A stretch of DNA of 64,000 nt from Sphingobium baderi (GCF_001456115.1 NZ_CP013264.1:3366501-3430500), one strand, 5' to 3'. Shown: positions 18,901 through 27,569, counted from the stretch's first letter. Notes: generated from the letters alone by a model not told the origin. A program made the numbers and translations.

Positions 18901-19412
18901 TGCTGGAGGACGCGATCATGGAGGCAAAGGCGGGCGGCGTCGGCCTCGAACGCCCGCGCGACAGCTACTCGCCACAGATCAGCGTCGATGCACCGATCAT
19001 GATCCCGGACGATTATGTTCCCGATCTCGACCTCCGCATGGGCCTGTATCGCCGGATCAACGAAATGGAGGATCGGCAGGGCCTCGAATCCTTCGCCGCC
19101 GAACTCATCGATCGTTTCGGCAAGCTCCCCGCGCCGACGCAGAACCTGCTCAAGATCATCGAAATCAAGCAGAATTGCCTCAAGGCCAATATCGCCAAGA
19201 TCGACGTGGGGCCGAAGGGGGCGCTGGTCAGCTTTCATGAAGACCGTTTCCCCAATCCGGCGGGCCTCGTCAGCTATATCCAGCGTCTCGATGGCGTAGC
19301 GCGGCTTCGTCCCGACAGCAAGGTCGTGGTCAACCGCTTATGGGCCGATCCCGGCGCACGGCTCAACGGCGCGCTGCAATTGTCCAAAGGGCTCGCCAAG
19401 GCGGCAGGCTGA
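15933..19412 (+). CDS. mfd: Transcription-repair coupling factor Mfd
   Basis: 1159 residues. The UvrB-homology region is at the N-terminus, the RNA-polymerase-interacting domain (GDLVVHRDHGIGRYEGL) is near 490, and the RecG-like translocase has GDVGFGKTE (Walker A), DEEQRFG and TATPIPRTL. The C-terminal TRCF domain (YVPDLDLRMGLYRRIN) is present. Mfd removes RNA polymerase stalled at DNA damage and recruits UvrAB. I take the ATG at 15933 (MTDLPKIL). An in-frame ATG at 15903 overlaps the REP doublet and is less likely. Confidence 0.97.
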   Translation: MTDLPKILKAKAPLTLSGVPAGFQPWLLADMARAAFGSGEGRALFIAPDDALMRAVADTAHYFAPEIEIIEIPAWDCLPYDRASPSLRSASARLAGLHRLQDTPRRPQLVVTTLNALTQRTLTPFRVRQLVAKLAPKERIAIQRLADMLQTNGYVRTDTVHDRGEFAIRGGIVDLFPGGEEQPLRLDFFGDEIETVRRFDPADQRTTGSVNGFTLLPASEALLDEETIKRFRGRYREIFGATATGDPLYQAVSEGRRLAGMEHWLPLFEERLVPLTDHLSGDSTVIILDHGVAGAAEARFEAIRDYHANRIAAKSSDPGAYRPLEPKALYLDAQEWEAVARDWPMHATTPFHEPESAAVIDFNVDGPRDFAPERAQNANIYEAVGKHIAALQRDRKRVIIASYSPGARERLSGLLADHGVKRLAAADDWQEALGLAATGATTLSVLHLDHGFTTPDVAVLTEQDMLGDRLVRRARRKKSADAFLQELATLSPGDLVVHRDHGIGRYEGLTQIPVAKAAHDCVALEYAGGDKLYVPVENLEVLSRYGSESDGVTLDRLGGEAWQRRKARMKERIREIAGELLKTAAERALRPAIVAEPDAAGYPAFVDRFPYQETDDQDRAISDVVEDLGAGKPMDRLVCGDVGFGKTEVALRAAFVAAMAGMQVVLICPTTLLARQHHMNFVERFRGFPVNIGRLSRLVPDKEAKAVKAGLADGTVDIVVGTHALLAKGLEFKRLGLVIVDEEQRFGVTHKERLKNLKTDVHVLTLTATPIPRTLQMAMSGLRELSVIQTPPVDRLAVRTYIMPWDAVVIREALLREHYRGGQSFFVVPRISDLADIEEYLRTEVPEVRPVVAHGQMAASEVEERMSAFYDKRYDVLLSTTIVESGLDIPSANTLIIHRADRFGLAQLYQLRGRVGRAKTRAYAYFTTPANRVITETAEKRLKVLSDLDTLGAGFQLASHDLDIRGAGNLVGDEQSGHIREVGFELYQSMLEDAIMEAKAGGVGLERPRDSYSPQISVDAPIMIPDDYVPDLDLRMGLYRRINEMEDRQGLESFAAELIDRFGKLPAPTQNLLKIIEIKQNCLKANIAKIDVGPKGALVSFHEDRFPNPAGLVSYIQRLDGVARLRPDSKVVVNRLWADPGARLNGALQLSKGLAKAAG

Positions 19413-19531
19413 CGATTGTATGAAGAAGGCAGGACTTTGTTATCGCCCAGCAAAAGAGCAGCAACAGTCCTTTCCTAAATCCTGCGTGGACGATCGGGCA
19501 ACATAGCCCGGCTTCGCAGCAGGAGAATGAC

Positions 19532-19942
19532 ATGAGTTTAACCCTTATCGCGCTCGCGGCGGCAGTCGCGACGCATACCGTCCAGATCGACCATCGCGGC
19601 GCGCCGGTCGAAGCGACCTATGCCGCCCGCGCCGACATCAAGACGCGCACGGTGGGCGCGCACACGCCCAACCGCGCCGACATGCGCCGCTGCCATTGGA
19701 AAGCGACCGTCATGGTCGACCGCCAGTTGAGCCATAGCCCCTCCCTGACGCGCGCCATCCCTACCGACCGCGAATTTTCGGGCAGCGAGGCGGGCGCCTG
19801 CACCTCTGGCCGTGACATCGGCGTGCGCCAGATGGCAAAGTATCAGGATCAGATCCGCGTGCATCTTATGACGGTTGCACAGCAGGACCATGCGCCGCTA
19901 TTGGCGGAGCTTGATGCCATTTACAATCTTGCCTCGAATTGA
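19532..19942 (+). CDS. Small secreted protein, function unknown
   Basis: 136 residues. A short hydrophobic N-terminus (MSLTLIALAAAVATHT) suggests export. The rest has two cysteines in MRRCHWKATVMVD and ACTSGRD that could form a disulfide. The ATG has AGGAG at an 8-base spacing. It ends four bases before the TorF-like gene and is probably co-transcribed with it. No family recognised. Confidence 0.65.
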   Translation: MSLTLIALAAAVATHTVQIDHRGAPVEATYAARADIKTRTVGAHTPNRADMRRCHWKATVMVDRQLSHSPSLTRAIPTDREFSGSEAGACTSGRDIGVRQMAKYQDQIRVHLMTVAQQDHAPLLAELDAIYNLASN

Positions 19943-19946
19943 TCGG

Positions 19947-20666
19947 ATGGATTGGGCGGCGCTCGCTTGCTGCGCTATCGCCGCGACAAGTGCCGCTCCG
20001 GTTCACGCCCAATATGTCAACGGCCTGTCCGCCACAGTGGAGGTCGCCAGCGACGAACGCCGTCGCGGCATCAGCTGGAGCGACGGCGATCCGGTACTGC
20101 GCGGCACCTTGTCCTTGCCTGTCGCCGAGGGCCTCAGCCTCGACGCCGCCGCTGTTTCCCTCTGGGGAAGCGACCGGCATGGCGGAGCTGACGGCGTGGC
20201 CGATGTCGGGGTGACTTATGTGCGGCAGGTCGGCGGCTGGCGCCTGTCCGCCGAGGGGCGCTACCATCTGTTCCCCGGCTCTTCTCATCAGGGCTATGGC
20301 GAACTGGGGGCCGGAGCGGGATTTCTGATCGGACCGGCCAGCATCGACCTCACCGCAAATTATGCACCGACGCAGTCGTCCATCGGCGGCGACAATCTGT
20401 ATATTGCCGCCTCCGCTGCCATCGGCGTGCCGGGGACCCCGCTCACCCTGTCAGCACGCATCGGACGATCATCGGGCGATGTGGACGATCCGGCCCGTGC
20501 CGCGCGCCTGCGGCCGGACGGCGCCTATTGGGACCATGGCGTCAGCATCGACTATCTGCAAGATCGCTGGTTCGCCGGGCTTCGCTACGCCAACAGCGAC
20601 ATTGGCGGCCCCGGCAGCGCGCATACCGGCGCGACCCTGATCGCGCGTTTCGGCCTAAGCCTGTAA
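19947..20666 (+). CDS. TorF-family putative porin
   Basis: 239 residues with a signal peptide ending at APVHAQ. The body consists of alternating beta-strand segments, such as VNGLSATVEVASDERRRGISWSDGDP and YGELGAGAGFLIGPASIDLTANYAP, and a C-terminal aromatic/hydrophobic strand ending LIARFGLSL. This is the pattern of the TorF (TIGR02001) outer-membrane beta-barrel family seen in sphingomonads. The start lies just after the previous stop. Transport substrate unknown. Confidence 0.8.
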   Translation: MDWAALACCAIAATSAAPVHAQYVNGLSATVEVASDERRRGISWSDGDPVLRGTLSLPVAEGLSLDAAAVSLWGSDRHGGADGVADVGVTYVRQVGGWRLSAEGRYHLFPGSSHQGYGELGAGAGFLIGPASIDLTANYAPTQSSIGGDNLYIAASAAIGVPGTPLTLSARIGRSSGDVDDPARAARLRPDGAYWDHGVSIDYLQDRWFAGLRYANSDIGGPGSAHTGATLIARFGLSL

Positions 20667-22318
20667 CACCAGCGCCACAAGCTCGTCGGACGACACGCCC
20701 GCCGAGCGCAGGAATCCCTGATAAAAATCGCAGCCTTCATGGGCGAGCAGATTCAGTTGCTGCTCGGTTTCGACACCCTCCGCGATCACCCGCAGGCCAA
20801 GGGATTTCGCCATGTGGATGACGCCCCGCACGATGATCCGGTCCCGTGCCGTACCGGAAATATCCTGCGCGAGGCCACTGTCGATCTTCAGATAGTCGAG
20901 CGGCAGATTTTTGAGATAGGCAAGACTGGAATAGCCGGTGCCGAAATCATCGATCGCGACAGCCAGTCCTTCGGCCCGCAACGCCGTCAGCAATGCGGCA
21001 GCGGCGCTCACATCCTCTATCAAGCCGCTTTCCGTGATTTCAACCGTCAGGCGGGATCGGGGAAAGCCAGTCCGGTCAACCAGATCCAGGAACTCCAGGA
21101 GAAATCCGGGCTGGGCAATATCCGCCGCCGTGACGTTCAGCGAAAGGCGCAGGTCCGACAGCGCGCGCGGCCATGCGGCGGCCTGCCGCAGGGCTTCCGC
21201 CTGAATATGCGCGGACAGGGGTAGCATATAATCGGACCGTTCCGCCGTCGTGAACAATATCCCGGCGCCCAACGGCCCATATTGCGAATGATTCCAGCGG
21301 GCGAGCGCCTCCACGCCGATAATCCGTTCCTGCCCCACAGGATATTGTGGTTGAAAGACAATGCCTATCTCCCCCCGGTCGAGCGCCAGACGCAAATCCG
21401 TTTCGAGCTGATCGGAATCGACCTGGCGGCTGCGCTTTTCCGCGGAAAGGATGCGTATCCCTTCCCCGTCCGTTCGCTTGGCGTCCGCGAGGGCCGTTCC
21501 CGCCCGCTTCAACAATTGCGTTGCATCATCCTCCGGACGGGATTGGGCGATGCCACAGCGCGCCGTCAGACGGATGAGATGATCGCCCGCGCTGAAAGGC
21601 CTGCCGATCGCTCCGATGATCTGACGTGCCAGAAACGTCGCCCGGTCGCGCTCGGCTGCTTCCCCAGTCAAGCCGACCAGAAATTCAGTGCCTGCGATGC
21701 GCGCGACAGTCGCGCCCTGCGCCACATCGTCCACCACGCGCTCGATCCGGCGCGCGATACGTCCCAGCAGAGCGTCGCCCACCACCTGCCCATAGGCCGC
21801 GTTCATTCGGTCGAACTGGCTGATCGAAAGCAACAGGATCGTCGTCGCCAGCCCCGCCCGGCCATCCAGCCATTCAAGCGCAGTCTGGCGCGAACGCAGT
21901 CCCGTCAGATAATCACGACCGATGCCGTCCTGTTCATGCCCGCCATGCAACCATTCAACATCCGCCGCCGGCGCGCCATCCGCATAGCGCAGATGATGAA
22001 CCAGCCTGTCGCCCGCCCGCTCCGGCACATCATGCGCGAAGGCGGCGGAACGGCCGGATCGCTTCAATCCCTCCAATGCGGCCAGCGCCGCACGCCTTTC
22101 CGGCCGCGACAGGCGGCGCAGCAATTTGGACGGCGCCATATACTGATTCGGCAAGTCCAGTTGCCGAACCAGATTTTCGCTCAACCGCAATGCGCCGCGC
22201 TTGCGATCCATTTCCCAATACAGCGCGTCGCCTCGCCGAATACGCTGGGCGCGACTGCTGTGCATCGCGCCGCCGCCCAGCCGCTCGACCAGCCGCTCGG
22301 CCGACCATAACAGCGCGG
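20655..22318 (-). pseudogene. GGDEF-EAL cyclic-di-GMP protein, C-terminal part of an IS-split gene
   Basis: An open frame continues from the IS edge (22318) through TALLWSAERLVERLGGGAM and on to 20655. A PAS-like/linker region is followed by a GGDEF domain whose signature is degenerate (AGTEF instead of GGDEF), so cyclase activity is unlikely. The EAL domain looks intact: EALARWN, NVTAAD, EITESGLIED, DDFGTGYSS and EGVETE, giving a probable cyclic-di-GMP phosphodiesterase. The natural N-terminus, a receiver domain at 23757-24131, is cut off by the insertion sequence. An internal ATG at 22265 could still start a truncated protein. The last 12 bases overlap the TorF gene tail to tail. Confidence 0.8.
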
Positions 22319-23759
22319 TGACGAAGTCGGTTTTCAGCCGGGTCTGTCAGCGCCTTCAGGGGTAAAAACGATGAGGAGCATGGCCCTTTCTCCGTCGAAC
22401 TCGGCGACGAGGGCGATGACGAGCGCAACATCGGTCTGAACTACGAACAAGAATGCCTTGGATGCGCCCCTGGCGCCCCTCGGAGTGCCGCAACCGAACA
22501 GGGCGCGCATGAGAATGCCAAGATTGAACCCGGCGACGTGGATCAAATAACGCTTGTGAACATTCTCGCGCCCGCGCAGCCACGCGCGGCGCATGCCGCC
22601 GCGATCCAGGACGTGGGCAAAGCTACGCTCGACCATCTCACCACGCTTGCGCATCGCCTTGCGTCCGACGGCGGATTTCAGGCGAGACCGATTGGCGTAG
22701 ACGGCCTTCTGGGCAGCCTCGTCGCCGTGCCAGCGCAGATATCCATTCGGCGGTGCCGGCTCGGCGATGCGCGTCTTCCAGATGTCGCCGTCGAGACCCT
22801 TGAGGAGCTCGCGCGAATGATAGCCTTTATCGGTCACAAGATCGCAGGGATCCCCGGACGTCGGCGCCAGGCCAATGTCGGCGAGGTTGCGTGCTGCCGT
22901 CTCCAGCGTGGCGTCGAGCGTTGTCGTGTCGCCCTTGTCGGCCGGGTGGATCGGCGCTGCCACGATAACACCCGTGTCGAGATCGACCGCGTGTTCGGGC
23001 TTGTAGGCCAGACGCGTCGAGCCGTTCTTCATCCGCGCGACCTTCGCGTCGGGATCGGTCTTGCTCGCCCAGTCCGCATTCGACAGCTTCTTGCCCTTGC
23101 GTTTGCGATCGAGCCGGACAAGGTCGTCGATCGTCGGCGTGTCGATGCCGCTCTCTTGCGCCATGCGCACCAGCATCTCGCGGTAGGTCTCGCCATTGTC
23201 ACGCCGCACGATGGTACGCAGCGCGGCGTTCGCCTCCATGGTCGAGCCATCGACGCCGATCCGCTCGCCTTTCACCAGATCGTGCCCGGCGACGAGGGCC
23301 AGTACCCAGCCGAAGATCTGGTCATGTACCTCGTGCGGCAGGCGGCTCCGCGTCTTCGACAACCAGCTATGATCAGGGACCTTGTCGCGGCTCGACAGTC
23401 GCAGGAACTCCCGCAGCGACAGCGAATCCGAACAGCGCCAGACAATCCCGCGTTCGCTGTCGATGCCCTCGAAATAGCCGATCAGCAGCATGCGGAAATA
23501 GCGGCCCGGCGGCAGCGACGGGGCTCCCATCCGCGGCGCATAATAGGGCTTGCACGTCTTCTCGACAAAGCCATCGAAGCCCGCCTCGGCCAGCAGCTTC
23601 TGGAGCTTGTCGTAGAAAACATGCCCCGGTGAACGCGGTATCTCCGCCCACGTCACGATCAAATCGGACTGGACCTCGCTATCACGCCCCATCGCCATCG
23701 CCGCTAACCCGCCAGACAATCCCACTGCCGCACTGAATCAGCCACCGCCGACTTCGTCA
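22319..23759. mobile_element. Insertion sequence (IS1182/IS5-like) with 12-bp terminal repeats
   Basis: About 1.44 kb. TGACGAAGTCGG at 22319-22330 is matched by its exact reverse complement at 23748-23759. It contains one leftward transposase gene. A clean target duplication could not be assigned: CGG stands just before the left end and again one base after the right end, which would fit a 3-bp duplication if the right terminus includes one more base. The element splits a REC-GGDEF-EAL gene. Confidence 0.8.
22334..23698 (-). CDS. DDE transposase of the IS1182/IS5-like group
   Basis: About 454 residues. The N-terminal DUF772-type region (PPGRYFRMLLIGYFEGIDSE, LREFLRLSSRDKVPDHS) is followed by the DDE catalytic core: GVDGSTMEANA (first Asp), VTDKGYHS (second Asp) and MVERSFAHVLDRGG (Glu). 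The start may be GTG at 23725 or ATG at 23698/23692. The stop falls a few bases inside the left terminal repeat. The gene looks intact and could be active. Confidence 0.88.
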   Translation of the reverse strand: MAMGRDSEVQSDLIVTWAEIPRSPGHVFYDKLQKLLAEAGFDGFVEKTCKPYYAPRMGAPSLPPGRYFRMLLIGYFEGIDSERGIVWRCSDSLSLREFLRLSSRDKVPDHSWLSKTRSRLPHEVHDQIFGWVLALVAGHDLVKGERIGVDGSTMEANAALRTIVRRDNGETYREMLVRMAQESGIDTPTIDDLVRLDRKRKGKKLSNADWASKTDPDAKVARMKNGSTRLAYKPEHAVDLDTGVIVAAPIHPADKGDTTTLDATLETAARNLADIGLAPTSGDPCDLVTDKGYHSRELLKGLDGDIWKTRIAEPAPPNGYLRWHGDEAAQKAVYANRSRLKSAVGRKAMRKRGEMVERSFAHVLDRGGMRRAWLRGRENVHKRYLIHVAGFNLGILMRALFGCGTPRGARGASKAFLFVVQTDVALVIALVAEFDGERAMLLIVFTPEGADRPG

Positions 23760-24131
23760 ACGGCCTGATAAGGTCGCCGTCAGGCTGGCCTGGGTGAAAG
23801 GTTCGGTCAGAAAATGCGTGGCGCCCGCCGCCAGCAATGCGGGGATCGAGCCTGTGTCTATGGCGTCCACCAGAACGATCAACGCGCCACCACCCGCCAC
23901 CGTAGCGGGCACCAGCGGCGTCAGCAGCTTTTCAAGCTCAGGCCCTTCCCGCATGTCGATCAGCACGATCTGCGCCTCGCTCCGCAAATAACGTTGGGGG
24001 GCGTCCGACGATCTGCGTGCGCCGATGGCATGCCATCCGGCCGCCTGCACGGCATGGCACAGCCTGTCCCGGTCATGCGGAGACAGGATGAAAACACTGC
24101 GCTGCCCATCGGGCGCGGCTGAACCGCTCAC
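23757..24131 (-). pseudogene. Receiver-like domain, N-terminal part of the IS-split gene
   Basis: 124 residues from a GTG (24129-24131) with an AAGGAG site 8 bases upstream. The fold reads as a response-regulator receiver: SVFILSPHDRDRL, IVLIDMREGP (candidate phospho-acceptor Asp) and AGATHFLTEPFTQASL. The usual Lys-Pro near the end is Glu-Pro here, so phosphorylation chemistry may be lost. The frame ends at a TGA that belongs to the terminal repeat of the IS, showing that the gene once continued into the GGDEF-EAL part. Confidence 0.75.
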
Positions 24132-24252
24132 ACAATCGACTCCTTGAGGACGCGCATTGCATCCCCTTAACAGCAATCGGTTACTGACCTCTTGACCGTC
24201 CCGCAACTGGCAGCGCTTGCACCCGCCCGATGCATCGCCTAGCTAAGAGGTC

Positions 24253-25266
24253 ATGGCCATGGTCGATCTTTCCCGCGCGCCCATGACTGACGGCCTCGGC
24301 CGCCGGATCGATTATCTGCGGATATCCGTCACCGACCGCTGTGACCTGCGCTGCCGTTATTGCATGGCGGAGCGCATGTCCTTTCTACCCAAGAACCAGG
24401 TGTTGACGCTGGAAGAAATCGCCCTGTTGGCGGATCTTTTTATTGCCCGCGGCATCAGGAAGATCAGACTGACGGGTGGCGAGCCGCTGGTTCGACGCGA
24501 TATGCCCGATCTGGTCCACCGGATCGGCCGTCATCTGGGCAAGGGTCTGGACGAACTTACACTCACCACCAACGGCATGCGGCTGGCCGGACATGCCGCT
24601 GCTTTGCACAATGCCGGCGTTCGGCGCATCAATGTCAGCCTGGACAGCCTTTCACCCACATGTTTCGCGCATATCACGCGTGGCGGCGATATCTCCAAAG
24701 TACTGCAAGGGCTGGATGCCGCGCGCGAAGCGAGCCTCGCCGTCAAGATTAATATGGTCGCGCTCAGAGGCGTGAACGAACATGAAATTCTACCTATGCT
24801 CCAATGGTGCGACAGCCAGGGTTTCGATCTGACCCTCATCGAAACCATGCCGTTGGGCGATACGGGCGAGGATCGCACGGACCATTATCTGCCGCTGACG
24901 CAGGTGATGGAGCATATCGGGCGGCACCATGTCCTGAAGGCTCTGCCTCATCGAACGGGCGGCCCTGCACGCTATCATGCCGTGGAAGGCATGACCGCAC
25001 GCCTCGGGCTTATCACGCCGCTCACCAATAATTTCTGCGCCGACTGCAACCGGATGCGTATGACATGCGAGGGCAAGATATTCATGTGCCTGGGACATGA
25101 GGATCATGTCGATTTCCGCGCTGCGCTGCGCGAAGGCGGTCTGGATGCGGTTCAGCCGTTGATCGACCGTGCCCTGCGCCTAAAACCCGCGCGGCATGAT
25201 TTCCGAATCGGAGCGGACGCTCCAGCCGCCGCTGTTAACCGTCATATGAGTGTTACGGGCGGATGA
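24253..25266 (+). CDS. moaA: GTP 3',8-cyclase MoaA
   Basis: 337 residues. It is a radical SAM enzyme that makes the first intermediate of molybdenum cofactor from GTP. The SAM cluster cysteines are Cys30, Cys34 and Cys37 (DRCDLRCRYCM). The second [4Fe-4S] cluster is in NNFCADCNRMRMTCEGKIF. The protein ends in the Gly-Gly tail (SVTGG) needed for MoaA activity. It overlaps the next gene by ATGA. Confidence 0.97.
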   Translation: MAMVDLSRAPMTDGLGRRIDYLRISVTDRCDLRCRYCMAERMSFLPKNQVLTLEEIALLADLFIARGIRKIRLTGGEPLVRRDMPDLVHRIGRHLGKGLDELTLTTNGMRLAGHAAALHNAGVRRINVSLDSLSPTCFAHITRGGDISKVLQGLDAAREASLAVKINMVALRGVNEHEILPMLQWCDSQGFDLTLIETMPLGDTGEDRTDHYLPLTQVMEHIGRHHVLKALPHRTGGPARYHAVEGMTARLGLITPLTNNFCADCNRMRMTCEGKIFMCLGHEDHVDFRAALREGGLDAVQPLIDRALRLKPARHDFRIGADAPAAAVNRHMSVTGG

Positions 25267-26039
25267 GCGGCGAAGTGCGGCGCGCCCTCGTCGCGTCTCC
25301 AACTCCGGCGGCCAAAGCGGCCGAGGAGCGGCTGCGGGCCACTTATGACTTCGTACCGCAAGAGCAGGCGAATATGATCGTCGCCCTGGGCGGTGACGGC
25401 TTCATGCTCCAGACGTTGCATTCCATGCTCGAAAGCCGCCGCATCCTACCCATTTTCGGCATGAACCTGGGCACTGTCGGATTCCTGATGAACGAATGGC
25501 GGCTGGAACGGCTCGAGCAGCGGATGCATTCCGCCAAGGCGTTCAAGGTCACGCCGTTACGGATGACTGTGGACACGGTAGATGGCGAGCGCTTCTCCAT
25601 TCCCGCCATTAACGAGGTATCGCTGCTGCGCGAAACCCGCCAGACCGCCAGACTGGAAGTTGAAGTCAACGACCGCACGGTCCTGCCCGAACTCGTATGC
25701 GACGGCGTTCTGGTTGCCACCCCCGCCGGATCGACGGCTTATAACCTGTCAGCACATGGGCCCATCCTTCCCCTTGGATCGGGCCTTGTCGCTTTAACGC
25801 CGATCAGCCCCTTTCGCCCCCGTCGCTGGCGGGGCGCCATATTACCGGAAAGCACGACGATCCGCTTCACCGTACTCGATCCCGTCAAGCGTCCCGTCAG
25901 CGCCGTGGCGGACCAGCGTGAAGTCCGCGACGTCGCGCGGGTGGAGGTCGCCATTGATCGCGCGACCCCTCTGACGCTGCTTTTCGACCCGGAACATACG
26001 CTCGACGATCGCATTGCCGCCGAGCAGTTCATAGCCTGA
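25263..26039 (+). CDS. nadK: NAD kinase
   Basis: 258 residues. It phosphorylates NAD to NADP. Signature motifs are VALGGDGFML (GGDG at 43-46), NLGTVGFLMN, the NE of INEVSLLR and CDGVLVATPAGSTAYNLSAHGPI. The length fits the alphaproteobacterial form. It is coupled to moaA by a four-base overlap and precedes tRNA-Asn. Confidence 0.95.
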   Translation: MSGEVRRALVASPTPAAKAAEERLRATYDFVPQEQANMIVALGGDGFMLQTLHSMLESRRILPIFGMNLGTVGFLMNEWRLERLEQRMHSAKAFKVTPLRMTVDTVDGERFSIPAINEVSLLRETRQTARLEVEVNDRTVLPELVCDGVLVATPAGSTAYNLSAHGPILPLGSGLVALTPISPFRPRRWRGAILPESTTIRFTVLDPVKRPVSAVADQREVRDVARVEVAIDRATPLTLLFDPEHTLDDRIAAEQFIA

Positions 26040-26117
26040 AATTTTCACGGATTAGCGCTTGCCATTCCACGAATCTCGCTGCTATAGGCGCGGCCTGCCC
26101 GGCGAAGGCTAGGCTGC

Positions 26118-26192
26118 TCCCCGATAGCTCAGCGGTAGAGCATTCGACTGTTAATCGAATGGCCGTAGGTTCGAATCCTACTCGGGGAGCCA
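26118..26192 (+). tRNA. tRNA-Asn (anticodon GTT)
   Basis: A complete cloverleaf: acceptor TCCCCGA (26118-26124) pairs with TCGGGGA (26182-26188), followed by discriminator G and an encoded CCA. The anticodon arm is TTCGA-CTGTTAA-TCGAA with anticodon GTT at 26150-26152. The T-arm contains GGTTCGAATCC. It ends the core region and directly precedes the CRISPR remnant. Confidence 0.97.
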
Positions 26193-26200
26193 CTAAAATT

Positions 26201-26225
26201 CACAAGGGATAATTGTGTCTTTTTT
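26201..26225 (+). terminator. Terminator after tRNA-Asn
   Basis: A short stem CACAA-GGGATAA-TTGTG is followed by TCTTTTTT. A second small stem (AACGC-ATTA-GCGTT) and a T-rich 80-base stretch follow. Short stem but a good T-run. Confidence 0.5.
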
Positions 26226-26837
26226 CAACGCATTAGCGTTCTAGACCTGTTTTTGTTCCTTTTTCGAATTTCCTATCCCTTTGTTTTTATTTTCTTTTTA
26301 TTTTCGCCATTGTTCGAATCTCATCTGGGGTTCGTCACCCGCTTCCAGCTCTGCCAGTCGACGTCCATAAGTACGGTTTGAATGCCTCATTCCCGCCGGG
26401 ACAGTCCCGGCACGGACGCCAAATTCATCCTGTTTCTTCAACGGTATGAACATTCAAAATCTCCTTGCAGCCATTCCCGATCCTTCAGGTCCGGCGACTC
26501 ACAAGCGGCAATTTGCTTCGTCCTCAACAATATGCGTGGCTCTCAAAAGCCCCGCAATGGCTAGGGCACTGAAGTGCCGATCTGGCGAAAATTAGCAGAA
26601 TTGCGCTGAAGCCGTACCAAAGCGGCACTATAGTGCCGCTTTGCTCAAATCCGGCCCCCGAAGCCCTTATTCACGACATCCAAATGATAAGTTCGGAACC
26701 CAGTCCGACATTCCTCCTCCCCACTAAACCGTTAAGCTCTAGGCCCAGTTGAAGGGCCGCTCTTCGGCAAGGGTTGGGACTTTGCGGTCAGTCTGCTTTG
26801 GAGCAACGCTGCTAAAATAGCGGACGTTGTTGCTGCG
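26226..26837. other. Non-coding gap with two matching dyads, site of probable cas9 loss
   Basis: About 610 bases with no convincing gene. The first 90 bases are strongly T-rich, unlike the GC-rich surroundings. Two dyads with the same half-site are present: GGCACT-GA-AGTGCC at 26565-26578 and a 26-bp perfect palindrome at 26618-26643 containing GGCACT-AT-AGTGCC. I looked for a stretch complementary to the CRISPR repeat (a tracrRNA anti-repeat) and for cas9 fragments, and saw neither. In type II-C loci cas9 normally sits directly upstream of cas1, so this gap probably marks its deletion. Confidence 0.5.
26618..26643. promoter_or_regulatory. Perfect 26-bp palindrome
   Basis: Half-site CAAAGCGGCACT, then AT-centred, then its exact inverse. 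No T-run follows, so an operator is more likely than a terminator. The core repeats 59 bp upstream at 26565-26578. Confidence 0.45.
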
Positions 26838-27569
26838 ATGCTGCTGTGCGGCAGCAATCACGCCCCCATTGCCGTGTGCCTGCCGCTCGACGGGCACCAT
26901 GCCCAGAACAGTCGGATGCGCGCGCAGTGGGAGGCCGGCAAGCCGCTGTCCAAACAATTATGGCGCCGGATCGTCATCGCCAAGATCCGCTGGCAGGCAG
27001 CGATACTGGATGCCAATGGCATCTCCTCCTCGGCCTTCGACCTGCTCGCCCGCCGCGTGGGATCGGGCGACCCCGACAATGTCGAGGCACAGGCCGCGCG
27101 ACGTTACTGGCCCTTGCTGATGGGGGAGGGTTTCCGGCGCGATCGGAATGCGGACGACATCAATGCCCTGCTCAATTATGGATATACGGTGCTGCGGTCG
27201 CTGTGTGCACGCGCCGTGGTTGCGTCCGGCCTGCACCCGTCGATCGGCGTGCATCATGCCAACAGGACCAATGCCTTTGCTCTGGCCGACGACCTGATCG
27301 AGCCGTTTCGACCGCTGGTCGATGCGCTTGCCCTGCGTCTTGTCGCGTGCGGGATCGATACAGTGACGCCTGAAGCCAAGCGCGCTTTTGCCGGACTGAT
27401 CGCGCTCGACCTGCCTGGCGCAGACGGCACGACCACCGTGGCGGGCGCCGCGAACCGGGCCGCACAAAGTCTGGCGCGCGCGTTCCAGAGCGGACAGGCG
27501 GCAGACATCACGCTTCCCACACCCCCGTCCGCGCTGGAACTGGCCGGACTCGACTCGCTACTGTCATGA
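26838..27569 (+). pseudogene. cas1: 5'-truncated type II-C cas1
   Basis: 243 residues from the first usable ATG. It contains the Cas1 integrase core: LLCGSNHAPIAVCLPLDGHH, AQWEAGKPLSKQLWRRIV, NADDINALLNYGYTVLRSL and SGLHPSIGVHH, with Glu, His and Asp metal ligands (ADDLIEPFRP). Cas1 of this subtype is about 300 residues. Here roughly the first 55-60, the N-terminal beta-sandwich, are missing. Upstream the frame runs only to a TAA at 26733 through unrelated sequence with no start codon. The stable Cas1 dimer needs that domain, so spacer acquisition is probably lost. It overlaps cas2 by ATGA. Confidence 0.85.

Noticed and set aside
17262..19238. A 658-codon leftward frame opposite mfd
   Set aside because: Antisense shadow of mfd; no domain or start context.
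22313..23763. CGG as a target duplication of the first IS
   Set aside because: The copies are offset by one base relative to the perfect terminal repeats, and joining the flanks at CGG does not restore one reading frame, so the duplication is left unresolved.
26382..26564. 60-codon frame in the gap before cas1
   Set aside because: No ribosome site, no family resemblance, and odd composition; it does not match any part of Cas9 that I can recognise.
26624..26650. Possible tracrRNA anti-repeat (ATAG..CCGCT near the palindrome)
   Set aside because: Only a few short blocks match the repeat, and they are explained by the perfect palindrome.
26738..26837. Possible missing N-terminus of Cas1 in the frame upstream of the ATG
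   Set aside because: The frame is open only to a TAA at 26733, has no start codon and does not resemble the Cas1 N-terminal domain.
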